From contig JABACO010000008.1 of NCBI GenBank assembly GCA_013339895.1, positions 62,001-126,000 of the forward strand: DNA of 64,000 nt, written 5' to 3'. Under the pieces are notes generated by a model, which had not been told where the DNA came from, ran no database searches, and saw nothing but the letters and a program-made list of their open reading frames with translations. The position numbers and the translations under genes are program-made. The DNA comes from Ephydatia muelleri. Lineage: Eukaryota; Porifera; Demospongiae; Spongillida; Spongillidae. This document shows, piece after piece, positions 59,101 through 64,000 of the stretch (position 1 is its first letter; the number at the start of each line of letters is the position of its first letter).

Positions 59101-59170
59101 CGTACCTAATCCAGCGACACCTGCTAACAGCAGTGCATGTGCATGCAGTCATGGGAGCCACCAGGAGTAG
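56141..59170 (+). mobile_element. Degenerate Ty3/gypsy retrotransposon (pol)
   Basis: Pol order is preserved: a protease-like tail (VIVGVDFLQQQSLVLDF, 56,136-56,310), RT from about 56,660 (AGxNVFSKLDF, FTRMPFGLCGAPSTFQRLMD, YIDDVLLHS near 57,025), RNase H at 57,200-57,610 (QTDASNVGLGAVLEQ, RTLTKAEANYSVIQRECLA), and an integrase HHCC domain at 58,080-58,260. The integrase core follows at 58,330-58,740 (YFTKWADA, HSDQGRNF, MVERFNRSLL) with a C-terminal RWEGNWTV region at 58,960. At least five frameshifts and an in-frame stop near 57,096 make it inactive. Gag is missing. Long terminal repeats could not be defined. Confidence 0.9.
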
Positions 59171-60560
59171 ACCACTTCGAGGAGCCTACACCACAAGCAG
59201 AGAGAAGATATCCTACCAGAGACAGGCATGCACCAGTCAGATTTGGGTACTGAGGTGAGAGTGTAGTGCCAGCTAGTTTACACCTTGGGTGTAAAGCAGG
59301 CACATGACATGCACACACACACATCTAGAATATATATATAGTGCATGATTTGTGCAGATCATTCTTGTTGCTGATCTGTTATTTGTGGCTGGGTGTGCGC
59401 ACGTTATACATTGCATTCTTATAGATGCCCACGTCCGATGGGGATCAACTGGCTATGCTTGATGTGTTCCCATTGTAGGGGATTGGTCTGTTTAAGGTTA
59501 GTACACGTCTCCGAACAGATACCATCCATGCACACAAATGCGTGTGTGATTCAAAAAAATAATACATGTAGGTGCACATGGCATTGGATCTTTGCAACTC
59601 CACTTGCTGTTGTCATGGAGTGATTAATTGTGTGTGTGGGTGTGTGGAGTCTGTGGGTTTGTGGTCTATATGAGTGTGGAGTGTGTATGTGCGCTGTGGT
59701 GTATGTTGTGTAGCGAGTGTGTAGTGTGTGTGTGCACAAGTGAATGACAGAGGGATCTAGGTGTTACCATACATATACTGCATCTCGTGGTATAGCCGTA
59801 ACAAATGCCCTGGCAGATGGTCGTTGTGTCCGAGAAGAGAAACTTGTGTTGACTATCAATGGCGTCCCAGAGTCCTTCTCAGGCGTACTTGGCGTACACA
59901 CACACACACAGAAAATATTTCCCATTACATGTAAACATGCACTTCACGTGTGCCTCAAAAGCAAAATTTATTAACAGTGCGAGCATGTGGATATGTATGT
60001 GGGTGCGTGCTATGTGCATGTGTACGTGTGTTTACAGCATACAAATTCAGTGCCACTGACTTCTCTATACTGCCCACATCTTACTACATTTAGGACGGGG
60101 TAAAAATATAAACATGGCCTATATCAGGTCCGTTGCCTTTGGGGTTGTGCACAGAATGGTGTTCACAAAGTGGGCTTTTCACTTCTGGTGTAAAAACACT
60201 GATGGCTAGTCGCGTACCCACTTCCCCCCCCCCCCCCCGCCCCGGACATACATGTACATGTGTGTAAGTTGTGTGTGTGCACATGGTGTGCATGTGTGTG
60301 TGTGCACATGTGTTATGTTCATCTGTGCATTCATGTGTGTGCACAATATGCGTATGTTATATCTGTGTGTGCACATTCTGGGTCTCTGGGAACAAGGACT
60401 GGGACTGATCTTCCTAAGGTACCTGGTGTGTGTGAGGGGGGAAGGGGAGAGGGAAATCCTATTATTGCTTGAGAAGCTTATACACATGTGTGAGACAAAT
60501 TGTCTCATGCCATATGGGGTAGGACTGACTATAAAGAAAAAAAAACCCACCCAAGATTTA
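59171..60560. other. No gene recognised; GT-rich tracts
   Basis: It contains the fourth copy of the 110-130 bp repeat (59,410-59,515), GTGTGT-rich runs (59,630-59,740; 60,260-60,380) and a C tract at 60,223-60,243. Confidence 0.6.
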
Positions 60561-61404
60561 TGATAAGGTGGATGCAGGGATCTCAAAATGGGGCATGGCT
60601 GAGGCCATGGTCGATGCCAAGGTTGTCACTGGGTCTCTGCTCGGAGCAGTCTGGGTTGTAGTTGACCATGACAGTCTGGTCCACACTCAGCTGTGTCAAG
60701 ACAGTGTGGTTCGGTGGCCAGGCATGTGGTCAGAAGGATGGCCTAGTGGGCACAGTTGGTCAGACACATACCTGCATGTGGTACCAGCCCTGGGCCTCAC
60801 CTCATTACAACTTAGCTTTACCACTTCATTCTCTGCAGTGAGACCACACCGCTAAGACACACCCTCTAAAATCTCACCCCTTCTCCCACACACACACCTG
60901 CACCTGCAAATCTCTTCTTTCCCATCAGCTGGAGTTAGGTTTTCGGTAGGATGCCATTTTAACCAGGAAAGTAGAAAATGGAAATAAGATATTTTGCAAA
61001 CTGCTGCTAGGGTGTGCAGTGCCAAATGCATGTGTGTGCTAAGTAGCCAATAGTGGACTGTTGCAGATTTGGAGGGGTGTACATGTATGTGGTGGAGGTT
61101 TAGGTGATGTCCCAAGAGTTTTTGTATTGATTTGTGAGGTCATGTGCAATTATAAGGGTGTGGTTGGTTTTACTATGCAGGGCAATGTTTGGGCTTAATT
61201 GGCTCATGTGTAAGAAGGTGCCACCAGAGGTCTGATTCCATTTCTAGACACTCTCTTAATGCAGCCCATGAAGAGCAGGTCCAGTTGTGGATGAGTCGCA
61301 TAGAGTCTAAGGCTTCGTCAGGAGATGATGGGCAGGAGGAGATGGAGAAGAAGCCAGACTGTGACCGCTGCAAAGACAATTGCAACAAGAAGTGCAAGTG
61401 CTTT

Positions 61405-61435
<31 letters not shown>

Positions 61436-61729
61436 GGAGAGAAGCAGGACCCAGACAAACAGATCTTGTGCGGCGAGTGTGACATGGCCTTCCACCTCTG
61501 GCTATCTGGCTATGGACTCGCCCTTCACAGATGTTCCTGATGATGAGGACTGGTGTGTGTGTTTGCATGTGCATATGGGTGTACGTTGACCTGGTGACCT
61601 TTTAGGTACTGTCCCCAGTGCAAGACAGATGTGTTGGAGGTGATTAAGGCCGGGGAGAAGCTGCGACTGTCTAACAAGAAGGCAAAAATGGTGTCAAAGA
61701 AGCAAGAAACGAACAGAGACTGGGGAAAG
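60561..61729 (+). pseudogene. UHRF1-like gene fragment (tandem Tudor trace and PHD finger), frames broken
   Basis: The PHD finger is recognisable: CDRCKDNCNKKCKCFVC, then (after GTGTGTG and an 18-20 base G run) a DPDKQILCGECDMAFHL segment. A frame change leads to DSPFTDVPDDEDW, and an intron (61,553-61,605) to YCPQCKTDVLEVIKAGEKLR and KKAKMVSKKQ...RDWGK, ending at a donor. This matches the pre-PHD/PHD and PHD-SRA linker of UHRF1, a reader of histone H3 and hemimethylated DNA. Upstream, VDA...DLKMG...AKVV pieces near 60,565-60,630 look like a Tudor exon with frame changes. No SRA or second RING exon was found to 64,000. Either a pseudogene or a real gene with sequence errors. Confidence 0.65.
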
Positions 61730-63555
61730 GTTGGTTTTGGATTTTGTAGGGATCGCTGGGTGGTGTAAGGGCTATAGCAGGTTTCAGCTGGTTCTCCACC
61801 ATATAGGGGATGGTGTGTGCCTGGTGCACAAAGGTGTGCACCCTTGTCCCCTCTGATCACTTTGGCCCCATTCGTATGGAAGTTCCATGTTCCATAAGTG
61901 AGCTAGCAAATGACAATAATGCCTGAGCAATGAATGCAAGGTAGCCAGAGACTCTCATACCTGGAGCTTTTTACAGCCATCCATTTAAAAAGCTCCTGGT
62001 ATATCAGACTCTGTCAAGCTGACTATTGGCAGCATAGTTTGATCAGGAACTCGATCGGCTGAAGGATCACTGTCCAAATGGGAATGATGACTCCTAGCAT
62101 TGCCATTTTATTATGCCAAGGTTCCCTAAGTCCATCCACAGCGCACTTGTCTGAGTGTGAGGTGGGTTTGTTTCGTCTGGTGGGCAATTAATAGAATAGA
62201 ACTCAGTCTACAGCATGACTACGTGAGTGTTGTGTAGTGGGCATGAATTAGGTATGTCTGCATATAGCCATGTGATTATGTGCTATGTGGAGACACTCGT
62301 GTTCTGATCCAACGTGCGATTCTCTTTCATGTGTAACTTCCATGAATGTTACTACTTGGGCACTAACTGGCATGTCCACTACTGGTCCATGTGTTTGATT
62401 ATTACTGTATTGGAACACACATGTTCATCTTTTCTGACCTGCAGGCCAAAGTGATATCAGACAATGCAGAACCATGGATCATGCTGGTCACAACTTGAAT
62501 TTCACTGCTCATGTATTCATCTGTGTTGTGCCATGGACATTGCCACCATTGATTTTTAATCACAATGATTATGTTCTTTGTACCATTACTGTTTGAGTGT
62601 GATAGTTTATGAGGAATTGGGTGGACAAAGAGCGAGGTTTACCCCTTTTTAGTTGGGCCTTCTATACATACTGGAGTCACTATAAACAAAGGGGCGGGGC
62701 ATCATTAAAAAGGGGTGTGCATGGTCCAACATTCCTAATTGGACTCCCCCCTCTCTCTCTCTGAGCTTATGCAGCCTTCCCAAAAAAGCCTCACCCAATT
62801 CATCATAAATTATCACACTCAAACAGTCCGGCTGTTTGTGCATTAATGATTAGTCGCGACTGCTGAGCACGGCCAGTACACGTATAAGGATGCTTAGTTC
62901 AACCTTGGTTTGACATGTGAGAAATGTTTACAAGAACACGTTGAAATTACAGTTATACTGTAGCTATACTCAGAATATAGTGGAAAGCATTTTCTGAGCC
63001 TTTTGTATATTTGTCGATTGAGAAGACCCTGTCGGTGAGTGTCGCTACATGTAAACAACGCAGAATCCCCACAAACTAGGCAGCACGTTCAAAACTAAGT
63101 GATACTGTGGCTAATAACTATTCAGAATACAATGCAGAGCATCGTACTTGACGGCCCGGTGGCTCAGGTATATAAAGCAAGGGGCGGGGCATCATAACAA
63201 ACGATAAACGCACAAAGCTACATATTGACTCAGAATACAATGGAAAACATTCCTGAGTCACTTGCATGGGAATTTCGTAACCTTGCTCCGACATGTGGAC
63301 GGGTGATGGGTCATAATTCATGCATGAACCACTGCACACGTCACGTTACGCATGATGGAATTACTCAAACAATTAAGGTATAGTGTTGCCTGTCAAGATC
63401 TGTTTTTTACAACGGTACGAGTAGGAATGTCAAATTCTTTTAATCTATGCAGGTTGGGTATACCGGTACAAGGCATTCAAGTGATAACATCTAGCTCCTT
63501 AATAGATCATAATGAATGAACGATCGAATGTCATTACACTGTTAAAAAAAAAGGC
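61730..63555. other. No gene recognised; short dispersed repeats
   Basis: AAGGGGCGGGGCATCAT occurs at about 62,690 and 63,179. A CAGAAT(A/T)(C/T)A(A/G)TG...GCAT motif occurs at about 62,970, 63,122 and 63,233. The SRA exons expected after the PHD fragment were not seen. Confidence 0.55.
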
Positions 63556-63720
63556 CCGAGGGGTGTTAGGTTTGAGGGCCCAAGGAGTGTTATGGCAACA
63601 CACAAGGGTGTTGAGCTGACATCTTGGGGTGTTGGCAGGCTACGTTAGGGTGTTAGGAGCAACCCCCAGCAAGGGTGGGGTGTTAGGTGTTTTAAAGGTG
63701 TGTTGTCATAACACTGATTT
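63556..63720. repeat. GTGTTAGG-rich degenerate repeat
   Basis: About eight GTGTTA/GTGTTG octamers (GGGGTGTTAGG, GGAGTGTTATGG, GGGTGTTGAG and so on) lie within 150 bases. The block is bounded by ACACTGTTAAAAAA on the left and CATAACACTGATTTAC on the right, which are loosely inverted. Possibly a small transposon with internal repeats. Confidence 0.5.
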
Positions 63721-64000
63721 ACCGCATTACACCCCAGTTAGTTCCCAGCCTTGTTTAGTAATTACTTTCTGACGGAGAGGGCGTGGTTTGGTAGATGATA
63801 TGACTAATATGATGGCAGCTGTGACTTCGTAGTTGGAGGTGATACTGGACTTCAAGTGGTATGCACGCACACATGTGACACAACGTACCAGTATAAAACG
63901 TCTACCATAGGCTGGCCATCGCCCGTGCGTTGGTGACCCGAGTGGCGCGTGCGCGTGTGGATATCTAGTAGGTATACTAGTAGGCCTACACGCAGCTTTT
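63721..64000. other. No gene recognised
   Basis: GC-richer sequence to the window end with no clear reading frame. Confidence 0.6.

Overview
The window is animal nuclear DNA, most likely from a marine invertebrate; a sponge is the best guess. Coding regions are split by short introns with GT-AG (and one apparent GC-AG) junctions. The gene set includes a HECT ubiquitin ligase, an aldo-keto reductase, a RAG1 N-terminal-like RING protein and a UHRF1-like PHD finger. Microsatellites, homopolymers, foldback repeats and transposon remnants are abundant. The phylum call is inference; the sequence proves only a metazoan-like eukaryote.

The dominant structure is a giant inverted duplication. Bases 1-10,644 (left arm) reappear in reverse complement at about 28,257-38,920 (right arm). 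Each arm holds the same three genes: a HECT E3 ligase, an aldo-keto reductase (AKR), and a multi-exon gene ending in a SET domain. The left arm stops at a run of exactly 1,000 N (10,645-11,644), a conventional scaffold gap, so an inverted alternative-haplotype contig is at least as likely as a real palindrome. The arms differ by many small indels, mostly in homopolymers, and each breaks different reading frames.

The interior (11,645-28,256) has almost no recognisable protein gene apart from the first exons of the right-arm SET gene. It holds a hammerhead-ribozyme-like motif and a short TTTAGGG run at the gap edge, then 7 kb of diverged minisatellites built on an AAGCTT-containing theme with two homologous blocks. 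Next come three tandem copies of a ~775 bp unit with a perfect 31 bp hairpin, and a promoter-like stretch with five TTACGTAA sites leading into the SET gene.

Right of the arms (38.9-64 kb) are probable distal 5' exons of the HECT gene, a 203 bp element with CRE/E-box inverted ends, a 1.4 kb near-perfect palindrome and a 1,038 bp hAT-like element with perfect 30 bp ends. They are followed by an intact-looking integrase/transposase gene with one in-frame TGA, a non-LTR retrotransposon 3' fragment, a second dispersed copy of the AKR-upstream repeat, the RAG1-N-like gene, a decayed Ty3/gypsy element, and a broken UHRF1-like gene.

No single operon-like system is visible. The points of most biological interest are the SET-domain gene with its repeat-built upstream region, the RAG1-N-like gene, the hammerhead-like motif, and the hairpin array.
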